A stretch of DNA of 64,000 nt from Pantoea sp. A4 (GTDB lineage: Bacteria; Pseudomonadota; Gammaproteobacteria; Enterobacterales; Enterobacteriaceae). The notes beneath the pieces were generated by a model. The model was not told where the DNA came from. It did no database searches and saw only the letters and a list, made by a program, of their open reading frames with translations. The stretch covers positions 53,770 to 117,769 of the forward strand of contig NZ_ALXE01000028.1 in NCBI RefSeq assembly GCF_000295955.2, read 5' to 3'. How positions within the stretch are numbered: position 1 is the stretch's first letter; each line of letters starts with the position of its first letter. Shown here piece after piece: positions 9,436 to 18,651 of this stretch. The translations under genes were made by a program, and so were the position numbers.

Positions 9436-9478
9436 TCATTCCGAACTATAACAACTCAACATAACAACGAAGGATTTT

Positions 9479-11095
9479 ATGAAACTGAGCCTGCTCGCTT
9501 TGACGCTGGGAATTGCCAGCCTGTCTGCTATTGCCGCTAACACCAGCGCCGCCGAACAACCTAAATCAGGTGGCGATCTCACCTGGGGGGTTGAAACCGA
9601 ACCCGCTACCCTGAACCCACAGCTCAACGGCCAGGATAAAGTGGAGCTGCTGCTACGTAACTCGTGGGAATCGTTGTTAGCCCGCACGCCGGATGGCGGT
9701 TATGTGCCGTGGTTAGCCCAGAGTTACAGCGTCAGTGACGACGGGAAAACCTACCGCTTCAATCTTCGCCACGATGTCACGTTCTCTGATGGTGAAAAAT
9801 TCAATGCGGCTGCGGTAGCGGAAAACTTCCGTCACACCCAGGATGCCGCCTACTGCGCAGGTTCAACGCTGTGCGCCAAAGGTGCGCTGATCGACACTAT
9901 CAGCACCCCGGATGACTACACCGTGGTGGTCACGCTGAAGCAGGTTTACAGTCCGTTCCTGGCCTTCTCTTCAGGGCTGGCGCTGCTGTCACCGAAAAGC
10001 TGGCAATCAACCCAGCTCAAATCCGGCGGTAAAGAACTGGCCGGTACCGGACCCTTTATTCTGCAAAGCTACGAAAAGGGCCAGCAGATCACCTTCGTGA
10101 AAAATCCGCACTACAACTGGGCACCGGCAACGGCACATCACCAGGGCCCGGCCTGGCTGGATCGCGTGACTTACCGCTTCCTGCCAGAGTCTTCGGTACG
10201 TACCGGCGCGCTGCTTTCCGGTCAGGTGGATGTGATTGAAGGGATTTCCGGCAACGATGCCGGTGAATTCAAGGATAACAAAGACTTCAGCTATCAACAT
10301 GCCCTTAACACCGGGACGCCGTACTCGCTGTTCCTGAATGTGGAATACGGTCCGACCCAGGATGTCAAAGTGCGCCAGGCGCTGCTACAGGGGCTCGACA
10401 TTGCGCCGATCCTGCAATCGGTGTATCGCGGCGAACGTACCCGCGTCTGGGGCATTACCTCGCCTATCGATCCTCTGTATGACAAAGCCATTGAAGGGAA
10501 ATATGGCAACAACCCGCAGTTGGGGAATCAGTTACTGGATGAGGCAGGCTGGAAAACCCGTGATGCGCAAGGCTATCGCATCAAGGACGGCCAACGCCTG
10601 AGTATTGAAGTGATTCAGGCTCAGGCCACGGTACGCGACCAGCGTGACGTGTTGTTGCAGGCCATTCAGGCGCAGGCCCGTCAGCGTCTGGGCGTGGATA
10701 TCAAACTGCGCTATGTGGATTCCGGCACCTATGCGGATGTACGCAACAGCGGGAAATTTGGCGCGATTGCCAACTCCAACACCCCGCCGGATGGCATCGA
10801 TATTGAAAACCACTACCGTCCTGTGAAGGCCGGTGGACCGATCAACTATAGCCGTATTAATGACGCCAAAATCAATCACTGGCTCGATCAGGCCGCCAGT
10901 ACGCTGGATACCACTCAGCGCCGTGGCTTCTATGGTGAGCTGCAGAACTATGCGCTGTTGCAGCAAGCGGTGGCGATCCCCCTGTATGAGCCGGAAGACC
11001 AGGTCGCCGCAGCCAGCTATGTGCACGGCATCCAGTTCCGTAGCTTCAAGCAGATGCCAGAAAACCCGTATGACATCTGGTTAAGCGCCCACTAA
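9479..11095 (+). CDS. ABC transporter substrate-binding protein (SBP_bac_5, dipeptide/oligopeptide type)
   Basis: 538 residues with a cleavable signal peptide (MKLSLLALTLGIASLSAIAA, cut near residue 25). The mature start KSGGDLTWGVETEPATLNP and the internal YRFNLRHDVTFSDGEKFNA are hallmarks of cluster-C binding proteins, which deliver peptides, nickel complexes, opines or aminopolycarboxylates to the membrane permease. The aagga ribosome site is clear. It is the first gene of an importer set (11110, 12102, 12932) coupled to a flavin monooxygenase, pointing to a non-peptide organic N/S substrate. Confidence 0.88.
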   Translation: MKLSLLALTLGIASLSAIAANTSAAEQPKSGGDLTWGVETEPATLNPQLNGQDKVELLLRNSWESLLARTPDGGYVPWLAQSYSVSDDGKTYRFNLRHDVTFSDGEKFNAAAVAENFRHTQDAAYCAGSTLCAKGALIDTISTPDDYTVVVTLKQVYSPFLAFSSGLALLSPKSWQSTQLKSGGKELAGTGPFILQSYEKGQQITFVKNPHYNWAPATAHHQGPAWLDRVTYRFLPESSVRTGALLSGQVDVIEGISGNDAGEFKDNKDFSYQHALNTGTPYSLFLNVEYGPTQDVKVRQALLQGLDIAPILQSVYRGERTRVWGITSPIDPLYDKAIEGKYGNNPQLGNQLLDEAGWKTRDAQGYRIKDGQRLSIEVIQAQATVRDQRDVLLQAIQAQARQRLGVDIKLRYVDSGTYADVRNSGKFGAIANSNTPPDGIDIENHYRPVKAGGPINYSRINDAKINHWLDQAASTLDTTQRRGFYGELQNYALLQQAVAIPLYEPEDQVAAASYVHGIQFRSFKQMPENPYDIWLSAH

Positions 11096-11109
11096 CGGGA
11101 GAGTAAGTC

Positions 11110-12105
11110 ATGAGTGTAGACAGCATTGTAAACCCATCGACCCCGGCGCGCCCGGGGCCCTCACCGCGCCTGAAACTGGCGCGTCGTGTGGGTTTGCGCC
11201 TGCTAGGGGGCGTGGCGGTACTTTGGGCTGCGGTATCGGTGGCATTTGCCGCCGTCTACCTGGCACCGGGGGATATCGTCAGCCTGTTGATTGGCGAGCA
11301 GGTGCGCACGCCGGAGATCGAAGCCGCGATTCGCGCAGAGTGGGGGCTGGATAAACCCCTGTGGTGGCAATACCTGTCTTATCTCTGGCGGTTACTGCAT
11401 GGCGACATGGGGCGTTCTTACATGCTCAATACCGATGTCAGCCACCTGTTGATGTCGCAAATCTGGCCCACCCTGAAGTTGACGCTGGCGGCGTTGGTGG
11501 TGAGCGTGGTGTTCGCCGTACTGATCTCGGCGTTTACAGCCCATCGCCGCTGGGGGCGACGCATCGCTGCCACCCTGGAACTGCTGCTGGCTTCTACGCC
11601 TTCGTTCTGGATGGGGATTGTTCTGCTGTTTATCTTCAGCTTTACCCTGCGCTGGTTCCCGGTTGCCGGGGATCGCCAGTTTTCCGCACTGGTGCTGCCT
11701 GCGCTCTCGCTGGGACTGGCGCAGGGGGCGGTGCTGGCGCAGGTGCTGCGACGCGAAATGGAACTGGCGCTGGATGCACCGTTTGCCCTAACGCTGCGCG
11801 CCTGGGGCGTCACCGAGTGGCGCATTCGCCTGCGTCATGCTCTGCGCCATGCGGCGTTGCCGGTAGTCACACTCACCGGCTGGTTAACCGGCGGTTTACT
11901 CAGCGGTGCGGTCATTACGGAGCAGGTCTTTGGGCGTCCGGGCTTAGGTCGCCTGACGGTGGATGCGGTGCTGGCAAAAGATCTGCCGGTGGTACTGGCC
12001 GTGGCCATTGTTTCGGCGCTGATTTATGTGGTGATGAGTACGCTGACCGACATTCTCAGCTTGCTGATCGATCCGCGTTTACGTCTGCGTGAGGGGAAAT
12101 CATGA
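11110..12105 (+). CDS. ABC transporter permease (DppB-like)
   Basis: 331 residues, with six predicted membrane helices in the usual DppB layout: N-terminal helix (GGVAVLWAAVSVAFAAVYLAPGD), a periplasmic stretch with the WGLDKPLWWQYL motif, then five helices. The EAA-type coupling loop is seen in RREMELALDAPFALTLRAWGV followed by RHALRHAALPVVT. It starts 15 nt after the binding-protein gene and overlaps the next permease by 4 nt. Confidence 0.88.
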   Translation: MSVDSIVNPSTPARPGPSPRLKLARRVGLRLLGGVAVLWAAVSVAFAAVYLAPGDIVSLLIGEQVRTPEIEAAIRAEWGLDKPLWWQYLSYLWRLLHGDMGRSYMLNTDVSHLLMSQIWPTLKLTLAALVVSVVFAVLISAFTAHRRWGRRIAATLELLLASTPSFWMGIVLLFIFSFTLRWFPVAGDRQFSALVLPALSLGLAQGAVLAQVLRREMELALDAPFALTLRAWGVTEWRIRLRHALRHAALPVVTLTGWLTGGLLSGAVITEQVFGRPGLGRLTVDAVLAKDLPVVLAVAIVSALIYVVMSTLTDILSLLIDPRLRLREGKS

Positions 12106-12935
12106 GTGCAGTAAGCCTGCGGCGCATTGCCGTTCCGCCAACCGGTTTATGGCTGGCGTTGTTATTTTTACTCATCATCGCGCTGGCGGTGATCGTGCCT
12201 GGCTGGTTAACTCATGCCGATCCGCTGCTTGCCGATCCCGTCAATGCACAGCTGCCGTCCTCGTGGCAGCACTGGTTAGGCACCGATCAGTTAGGGCGAG
12301 ATGTACTCGCCCGGGTGATCTACGGCAGCCGCTACTCGCTGATGATCAGTACCGCTGCGGTGACGGTCGCGGTGGTGTTCGGCACGCTGCTGGGCTTGCT
12401 GGCGGCCCTGGCGGGTGGGGTGATCGATGAAGCGATCAGCCGCACGGTGGATGTGATCTCCGCCTTCCCCGATCTGCTGCTGGCACTGATGCTGATTGCA
12501 TTTACTGGCCCTGGCACCACCAACCTGATCATTGCCCTTGGCGTGGCTTCGGTGCCGCGCTTTGCGCGCGTCGTGCGTACCCAAACCTACCAGGTGATGA
12601 CTTCCGGCTATGTGGAACAGGCGCGTACTTTTGGCCTGCAGCCGGTGACGCTGATTGGCCGTCACGTATTGCCCCACGCCATGGCACAAGTGCCGGCATT
12701 AGCCACGCTGGGTCTAGGCACGGCGATTATTGGCACGGCGGGCTTAAGTTTTCTCGGTATGGGACCACAGCCGCCCACCGCCGAGTGGGGGCTGATGCTG
12801 GCTGAGGGACGCAACTACCTGCGCAACGCGTGGTGGATTGCGGTCTGGCCGGGCGTATTTATTACCCTGACGGTGGTGGCGGTGAATACCGTCGGCCGCT
12901 ACTGGCAGGCCCACTTTAGCGGGAGAGCAGTATGA
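12102..12935 (+). CDS. ABC transporter permease (DppC-like)
   Basis: 277 residues, DppC-type permease. HWLGTDQLGRDVLARVIYG near residue 60 and the coupling loop SGYVEQARTFGLQPVTLIGRHVLPHA are diagnostic for this half of the channel. The start ATG overlaps the preceding stop (ATGA) and the next gene starts inside its end the same way, so the whole operon is translationally coupled. It pairs with the product of 11110-12105. Confidence 0.88.
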   Translation: MSAVSLRRIAVPPTGLWLALLFLLIIALAVIVPGWLTHADPLLADPVNAQLPSSWQHWLGTDQLGRDVLARVIYGSRYSLMISTAAVTVAVVFGTLLGLLAALAGGVIDEAISRTVDVISAFPDLLLALMLIAFTGPGTTNLIIALGVASVPRFARVVRTQTYQVMTSGYVEQARTFGLQPVTLIGRHVLPHAMAQVPALATLGLGTAIIGTAGLSFLGMGPQPPTAEWGLMLAEGRNYLRNAWWIAVWPGVFITLTVVAVNTVGRYWQAHFSGRAV

Positions 12936-14548
12936 GCCGCCCCCTGATCGACATTAAAAATCTGAACATTCGCTTTGGTCCGCACACGGTGGTGAAAAAC
13001 CTCTCGTTACAGATAGCGCCAGGGGAATCCGTGGCGCTGGTGGGTGAGTCTGGTTCGGGGAAAACCCTGACGGCGCGGAGTCTGCTGGGCCTGTTGCCGC
13101 CGGGGGCTGAACTCACCGCTGACCGCTTCGTGATCGCGGGTGAAGAGATGGCGCAGGCGAAAGCCCGTGAATGGCGGGGTCTGCGCGGCAAACGTATTGG
13201 CTATGTGTTGCAGGATGCGCTGGTGTCACTGGACCCACTGCGGCGCGTCGGGCAACAGCTGGCGGATGCACAGCAAGGCAGTGGGCAGAAACCGACGCAG
13301 GCACGCAGCCTGGCGCTGCTTGAAGCCGCCGGGATCGCCGATGGCGCACAGCGTCTGTCACAGTATCCGCACCAGCTTTCCGGCGGACAGCGGCAGCGTA
13401 CGTTAATCGCCACGGCACTGGCTGCCTCTCCTGACCTGCTGATTGCCGATGAACCTACCACGGCGCTGGATATGACGGTGCAGCGTCAGATCCTGCAACT
13501 GCTGGCAGAGCGACGTGCCGCGGGACAGGCTCTGTTACTGATCAGCCATGATTTGGCCGTGGTGTCTGAACTGGCGGACCGGGTATTAGTGATGCGCGAT
13601 GGTGAAGTGGTTGAAGAGGGGCCGGGCGAGCAGTTATTGCGTCGGCCACAGCACCCCTGGACACGTCAGCTGCTGCGCGCCGTACCGACGCCGGAAACCC
13701 GTGGGCAACGTTTGGCAACCGCCGAACCGGAGCCGCTGCCGCAGCGTCAGATCCAACATGATAAACCGCTGCTGGAGGCCAAAGGTCTGTACAAAGCCTA
13801 TGGCAGCCGTCAGGTGCTGAATAACGTCAATTTTCGCCTGCACCCCGGTGAAACCCTGGGCGTGGTAGGCGAATCCGGTTCGGGGAAAACCTCGCTGGTG
13901 CGGGTGGTGATGGGCTTAACGGAGCCGGACAGCGGTACGCTGCTGCTGGAAGGGCAGCGCTGGAATAATCTCAGTGAGGCGGCACGCAGGCCGCAGCGTG
14001 CACGGCTACAGCTGATCGCTCAGGATCCTTTCAGCTCGTTTGATCCGCGCTATACGGTAGAGAAAATCATTGGTGAAAGCCTCGACAGCGTCGGGATCTT
14101 CGGCGCAGAACGGCAGCGCCGCGTGCGGCAGCTGTTGGATGAAGTGCAACTCGGTGACCGCTTTTTAACCCGCTATGCCCATCAGCTCTCGGGTGGTCAG
14201 CGGCAACGCGTTGCCATCGCCCGCGCCTTTGCGCCACAGCCCGCATTGTTGGTGGCCGATGAGCCGGTCAGCGCGCTGGACGTCTCCGTGCAGGCCCAGG
14301 TGCTGGATCTGCTGGCAGAGATGCAGGCCGAGCACGGCACCGCGCTGCTGTTTATTTCCCACGATCTCGGCGTGATCCAGCATTTGGCGGATCGCGTAAT
14401 GGTGATGCGCAATGGGGAAGTGGTCGAGCAGGGCGAAGTGACGACGTTATTCCGCTCACCACAACATCCGTGGACCCGTCAATTGTTGCAGGCATTGCCA
14501 CATCTGCCTGCCGCTTCTCATATTCATTTTGCAGGGAGTCAGCTATGA
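12932..14548 (+). CDS. ABC transporter ATP-binding protein, two fused nucleotide-binding domains
   Basis: 538 residues with two complete ATPase domains. Domain 1: Walker A GESGSGKT (38-45), signature LSGGQRQR, Walker [14 protein letters not shown]. Domain 2: Walker A GESGSGKT near 315, signature [15 protein letters not shown], Walker [14 protein letters not shown]. Each is followed by the oligopeptide-type C-terminal extension ([24 protein letters not shown]). It is built like GsiA or YejF and drives the two permeases just upstream; the fused form replaces the separate D and F subunits. It overlaps its neighbours by 4 nt on both sides. Confidence 0.9.
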   Translation: MSRPLIDIKNLNIRFGPHTVVKNLSLQIAPGESVALVGESGSGKTLTARSLLGLLPPGAELTADRFVIAGEEMAQAKAREWRGLRGKRIGYVLQDALVSLDPLRRVGQQLADAQQGSGQKPTQARSLALLEAAGIADGAQRLSQYPHQLSGGQRQRTLIATALAASPDLLIADEPTTALDMTVQRQILQLLAERRAAGQALLLISHDLAVVSELADRVLVMRDGEVVEEGPGEQLLRRPQHPWTRQLLRAVPTPETRGQRLATAEPEPLPQRQIQHDKPLLEAKGLYKAYGSRQVLNNVNFRLHPGETLGVVGESGSGKTSLVRVVMGLTEPDSGTLLLEGQRWNNLSEAARRPQRARLQLIAQDPFSSFDPRYTVEKIIGESLDSVGIFGAERQRRVRQLLDEVQLGDRFLTRYAHQLSGGQRQRVAIARAFAPQPALLVADEPVSALDVSVQAQVLDLLAEMQAEHGTALLFISHDLGVIQHLADRVMVMRNGEVVEQGEVTTLFRSPQHPWTRQLLQALPHLPAASHIHFAGSQL

Positions 14549-15879
14549 GTCAGCAGTCACGTCAGCTTCGTCTTGGGGCGATTATTCAGGGGCCATCGGG
14601 CAATATGTCCGCCTGGCGTCACCCGGATGCGGTAGCCGATGCCAGTATCAACGTCGAATTTGTGCAACAGCTGGCGCGCAAGGCCGAGCAAGGGCGCTTC
14701 GACTTTCTGTTTATCGCCGATGGTTTGTACATCACACCGCAGTCGATTCCCCATTTCCTTAACCGCTTTGAGCCGATTACGCTGCTCTCTGCGCTGGCAT
14801 TGGTGACGCGGCATATCGGGCTGGTCGGCACGCTTTCCACTTCCTACAGCGAGCCTTTTACCGTGGCGCGGCAGTTTGCCAGCCTTGACCACCTCAGTGG
14901 CGGGCGCGCCGGGTGGAACGTGGTCACGACGCCACTGGAAGGCACCGCGAAAAACTTCTCCCGGGCGAAGCATACCGAACATGATGAACGCTATCGGGTG
15001 GCGAGTGAATATTTGCAGGTGACCAAAGGGCTGTGGGATTCGTGGGAAGCCGATGCCTTCACGCGGGACAAAGCCAGCGGCCAGTACTTTGACCCAACCA
15101 AACTGCACACGCTGAACCATAAGGGACACTACTATCAGGTACAGGGGCCGCTGAATGTAGGGCGTACGCCGCAGGGCCGACCGATTGTGTTCCAGGCGGG
15201 AGCCTCTGATGCAGGGAAAGCGTTGGCCGCCGAAGCCGCCGATGCCATTTATACCCGCCAGGAGACCCCGGAACAGGCAAAAGCGTTCCGTGACGATGTG
15301 CATCAGCGCCTGATTGCCCAGGGCCGCAGTCCGGATGAGCTACTGGTATTCCAGGGCACCAGCGTAATTATTGGTGACAGCGAAGCCGATGCAGAACAGC
15401 GCTATCAGGCCACGGCACAGTTGGTGACGCTGGAGAAAGCGCTGGAGTATCTTGGCCGTTACTTTGAGCATCATGATTTCAGCCAGTATGACCCCGATGC
15501 GCCGTTCCCCGACATTGGCAACCTCGGCGAAAATAGCTTCCGCAGCACCACCGATGCGATCAAGCACAAAGCGCGCGCGGGCAACCTGACACTGCGCCAG
15601 GTGGCGCTGGAGGAAGCAACGCCGCGTCCTTCATTCCTCGGCACCGCCGAGCAGGTGGCGGACGGGCTGGCGCACTGGTTCCTCTCTGGCGCGACCGATG
15701 GCTTTATTGTGCGCGGTGGCACGCCAACGGCCTTTGATGATTTTGTCGACCAGGTGATCCCACTGTTGCAGGCGCGTGGGCTCTATCGCCGTGAATATGA
15801 GGCAACAACGCTGCGTGAAAACCTCGGGCTGCCACAGCCAGAGAATCAGTTCGCGGCGAAAGCACAGCAGGTGGCATAA
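14545..15879 (+). CDS. NtaA/SnaA/DszA family FMN-dependent monooxygenase
   Basis: 444 residues from ATG at 14545 (cagggag in front; ATGA overlap with the ATPase gene). The luciferase-like TIM barrel is clear: [10 protein letters not shown] at the start, [45 protein letters not shown] and [16 protein letters not shown] are signatures of the family that uses reduced FMN supplied by a separate reductase to cleave nitrilotriacetate, EDTA, dibenzothiophene sulfone or similar. No flavin reductase is encoded nearby. Coupling to an importer suggests it attacks the imported compound; the substrate cannot be told from sequence. Confidence 0.88.
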   Translation: MSQQSRQLRLGAIIQGPSGNMSAWRHPDAVADASINVEFVQQLARKAEQGRFDFLFIADGLYITPQSIPHFLNRFEPITLLSALALVTRHIGLVGTLSTSYSEPFTVARQFASLDHLSGGRAGWNVVTTPLEGTAKNFSRAKHTEHDERYRVASEYLQVTKGLWDSWEADAFTRDKASGQYFDPTKLHTLNHKGHYYQVQGPLNVGRTPQGRPIVFQAGASDAGKALAAEAADAIYTRQETPEQAKAFRDDVHQRLIAQGRSPDELLVFQGTSVIIGDSEADAEQRYQATAQLVTLEKALEYLGRYFEHHDFSQYDPDAPFPDIGNLGENSFRSTTDAIKHKARAGNLTLRQVALEEATPRPSFLGTAEQVADGLAHWFLSGATDGFIVRGGTPTAFDDFVDQVIPLLQARGLYRREYEATTLRENLGLPQPENQFAAKAQQVA

Positions 15880-15966
15880 AGCGACAGGAGGAAGCTCAAT
15901 TTGGGAGGCAGCTTAGCCAGAGACAGGCTACTCTAGCGGCATATCACTGTGTAAAGGTGCCTCATT

Positions 15967-16989
15967 ATGAAAAAAATTGGATTCCTCTCTTTCGGCCACT
16001 GGACGCCGTCAAATCAGTCCGCCACGCGCTCTGCGCAGGATGTGCTGTTACAGTCCATCGACCTGGCCGTAGCCGCTGAAGAGTTAGGTGCTGACGGGGC
16101 TTACTTCCGCGTACACCATTTCGCTCGCCAGCTGAGTTCGCCGTTCCCACTGCTGGCCGCGGTGGGTGCGCGTACCAAAACCATTGAGATTGGCACGGGC
16201 GTTATCGACATGCGCTATGAAAACCCGCTCTACATGGCGGAAGATGCGGGTGCCGCTGATTTAATCTCCAACGGCCGACTGCAACTGGGCATCAGCCGGG
16301 GTTCACCGGAGCAGGTGATTGATGGCTGGCGTCATTTCGGTTTCTCTCCGCGTGAGGGGGAAAGTGATGCGGACATGGGCCGTCGTCACACTGAAGAGCT
16401 GCTGGAAGTGCTGCGTGGAGAAGGGTTTGCTGAGCCTAACCCGCAACCGATGTTCCCGAACCCACCGGGCCTGCTGCGCCTTGAGCCTTTCTCTGCAGGG
16501 CTGCGTGAGCGCATCTGGTGGGGTTCCGGTTCGAATGCCACGGCGGAGTGGGCTGCGAAACTGGGTATGAACCTGCAAAGTTCTACCCTGAAAGATGACG
16601 AAACCGGCGAACCGTTCCATATCCAGCAGGCGAAGCAGATCCGTCTGTATCGTGAAGCCTGGAAAGCCGCAGGTCATACGCGTGAACCGCGTGTTTCTGT
16701 TAGCCGCAGTATCTTTGCGCTGGTGAATCAGATGGACCGGATGTACTTTGGCCGCAGCGGTCAGGAGAGCGATTCCGTGGGTTATCTGGATGCCAACACG
16801 CGCGCCATTTTTGGTCGTAGCTATGCGGCTGAACCGGAGAAGCTGATCAAACTGCTGGCGGAAGACGAGGCGATTGCCGAAGCGGATACCCTGTTGCTGA
16901 CGGTGCCAAACCAGCTGGGTGTGGACTACGCGGCCCACACCATTGATGCCATTCTCAAGTACGTTGCCCCGGAACTGGGCTGGCGCTAA
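15967..16989 (+). CDS. Luciferase-like (LLM class) flavin-dependent oxidoreductase
   Basis: 340 residues; aaagg ribosome site. TIM-barrel bacterial-luciferase family: MKKIGFLSFGHW at strand 1, ELGADGAYFRVHHFARQ, IEIGTGVIDMRYENPLYMAEDAGAADLISNGRLQLGISRGSPE in the middle. It belongs to a branch separate from NtaA/DszA and close to F420/FMN luciferase-like proteins. It follows the monooxygenase operon after 87 nt and probably acts in the same pathway, but the reaction is unknown. Confidence 0.82.
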   Translation: MKKIGFLSFGHWTPSNQSATRSAQDVLLQSIDLAVAAEELGADGAYFRVHHFARQLSSPFPLLAAVGARTKTIEIGTGVIDMRYENPLYMAEDAGAADLISNGRLQLGISRGSPEQVIDGWRHFGFSPREGESDADMGRRHTEELLEVLRGEGFAEPNPQPMFPNPPGLLRLEPFSAGLRERIWWGSGSNATAEWAAKLGMNLQSSTLKDDETGEPFHIQQAKQIRLYREAWKAAGHTREPRVSVSRSIFALVNQMDRMYFGRSGQESDSVGYLDANTRAIFGRSYAAEPEKLIKLLAEDEAIAEADTLLLTVPNQLGVDYAAHTIDAILKYVAPELGWR

Positions 16990-16992
16990 GCG

Positions 16993-17601
16993 CTAGTCAT
17001 GAGGGTACTGGCTGAACACCGGTAACTGCTCCATCTGTAGCGTCAGGCGCTGCAGATGGGGATACTGGGTGCTGGCTACCACCCCAGGCAACATGTATTG
17101 AATAAACCGCCATACCACGGCACTGGTGATCGCCACCTGATCCACCTTTCGCGTTTCCCACTCGCGCTCGGCAATCAAACCATTCCAGGCTGCACAGGCC
17201 GCATGTAACTGCTCTTCAACTCGGTCAATCCACGGCTGGTGGCTCTTCTCTTCCGGGCGTACGCGATGTTCGTAGATGTGCTGTACCGCCTTTTCACCGG
17301 CGGCGAGGGCGAAGCCCAGAATCCGCAGATCTTCTGCCAGCGCCTGAGGCTGGGTGGGCAACAGCTGGTGCGCTGCATCCGCCTGCGCTTCAAAATAGCT
17401 CAGAATCAGATTCGACTCCATCAACGTAGTGCCATCCGCCAGAGTCAGCGTTGGCGCTTTCACCACCGGATTGACGCGCTGGAACGCCGCGTAATCACTG
17501 AACACCGACAGCGGCAGGTTTTCAAAGGCAACGCCGTAATAGTGCAGTGAAATCGCGACGCGACGAACAAAGAGTGAATCCAGCATTCCGTACAGCTTCA
17601 T
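16993..17601 (-). CDS. Glutathione S-transferase family protein
   Basis: 202 residues from ATG at 17601 (MKLYGMLDSLFVRRVAISL). Thioredoxin-like N-terminal domain with VKAPTLTLADGTTLMESNLILSYFE, where the conserved cis-Pro region and the ES pair bind the glutathione gamma-glutamyl group; an all-helical C-terminal domain follows. The active-site position near residue 9 is Ser (DSLFVRR). Family members conjugate or reduce electrophiles with glutathione. It is convergent with the oxidoreductase gene, only 3 nt apart, and may detoxify products of the same compound. Confidence 0.8.
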   Translation of the reverse strand: MKLYGMLDSLFVRRVAISLHYYGVAFENLPLSVFSDYAAFQRVNPVVKAPTLTLADGTTLMESNLILSYFEAQADAAHQLLPTQPQALAEDLRILGFALAAGEKAVQHIYEHRVRPEEKSHQPWIDRVEEQLHAACAAWNGLIAEREWETRKVDQVAITSAVVWRFIQYMLPGVVASTQYPHLQRLTLQMEQLPVFSQYPHD

Positions 17602-17733
17602 AGGCAGTCCTGTAAGTAAAAGTGACGTTATTGCGATGTGCAAACACCATAACCGAGCTATTCCGGGAAGAAAATTGCGGATTTCTCACGGATTATGTAA
17701 GTTTTACTGACAATTCATACAGAAGGGCGTTCG

Positions 17734-18651
17734 ATGGCCGATTATCCTCCCGTGGCAGCGCTGCGTAGTTTTGAAGCGGTAGCGCGCTTAGGCAGCGTGA
17801 CGCAGGCAGCGCAGGAGCTGCACGTCAGCCATTCTGCTATTAGCCAGCACCTGAAATCGCTGGAGTTACAGGTGGGCGTTAAGCTGTTTAACCGGCATGG
17901 GCGCGGGTTGTTGATCAACGAAGAGGGCCGGTTGTATGCCCTGCATGTGCGGGATGCACTGCAACGCATTGCCGAGGCGACAAGGCTGGTGCAGGCCCGT
18001 CCACGCGTCGCCGAAGTGACGCTGGCGCTGGTGCCCTCTTTTGGCAGCCACTGGCTTATTCCGCGTTTGCCGCGCTTTCGCGCCCGTTGCCCGCACATCA
18101 CGCTGCGATTAATCGCCGGTTTAACCCTGAACGACCTGCCACAGCAAGGTATTGATGTAGCGATTCGCATGGGGAAAGGGGATTGGGAAGGGGTACAAAG
18201 TCAGCTGCTGTTTCGCGATGAGTATGTGGTGGTGGCGGCACCGAACTTTAATGGCGGCGTACTGCCGCACACGCCCCAGGCGATTGTCGACAGTGCGTTG
18301 ATCTTTTCCATGGAGTCCTGGCAGGCATGGTGTGATAAAGCCGGGATCGCCGCGCCGCCCGCCCGCAGCGGACTGTGCATCAATGACTCGAACTTGTTGC
18401 TGGAAGCGGTGCGTTTAGGTCAGGGGATTGCGCTGGAACGGCGCTCGGTGGTGCAGGCGGCGATCCAGCGCGGAGAGTTGGTGCAGTTAAGCCCCGTTAG
18501 CGTGGCCTATCCGTGGCCTTACTGGTTAGTGACCACGCCGGATCGTGACAGCGATGCGCGGCGTGAGCTGATCGGCTGGTTGCAGGAGGAGGCCGCCAGT
18601 TACCTTCAGCTTACTGAGCCGTGGCAAGCTGGCTCTCACGCTGACGCATAA
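17734..18651 (+). CDS. LysR family transcriptional regulator (GcvA-like)
   Basis: 305 residues. The winged HTH is at the N terminus (LRSFEAVARLGSVTQAAQELHVSHSAISQHLKSLE) and the effector domain follows, with LVPSFGSHWLIPRLPRFRARCP typical of the GcvA/AmpR group. It is divergent from the GST-like gene, whose promoter region it shares, so it may control the monooxygenase/GST region. Its last 41 nt overlap the 3' end of the convergent MFS gene. Confidence 0.88.
   Translation: MADYPPVAALRSFEAVARLGSVTQAAQELHVSHSAISQHLKSLELQVGVKLFNRHGRGLLINEEGRLYALHVRDALQRIAEATRLVQARPRVAEVTLALVPSFGSHWLIPRLPRFRARCPHITLRLIAGLTLNDLPQQGIDVAIRMGKGDWEGVQSQLLFRDEYVVVAAPNFNGGVLPHTPQAIVDSALIFSMESWQAWCDKAGIAAPPARSGLCINDSNLLLEAVRLGQGIALERRSVVQAAIQRGELVQLSPVSVAYPWPYWLVTTPDRDSDARRELIGWLQEEAASYLQLTEPWQAGSHADA

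Noticed and set aside
11361..12092. 243-codon plus-strand frame inside the DppB-like gene
   Set aside because: It is a shifted frame of a high-GC permease gene; composition is Gly/Ala/Arg-rich with no family signature.
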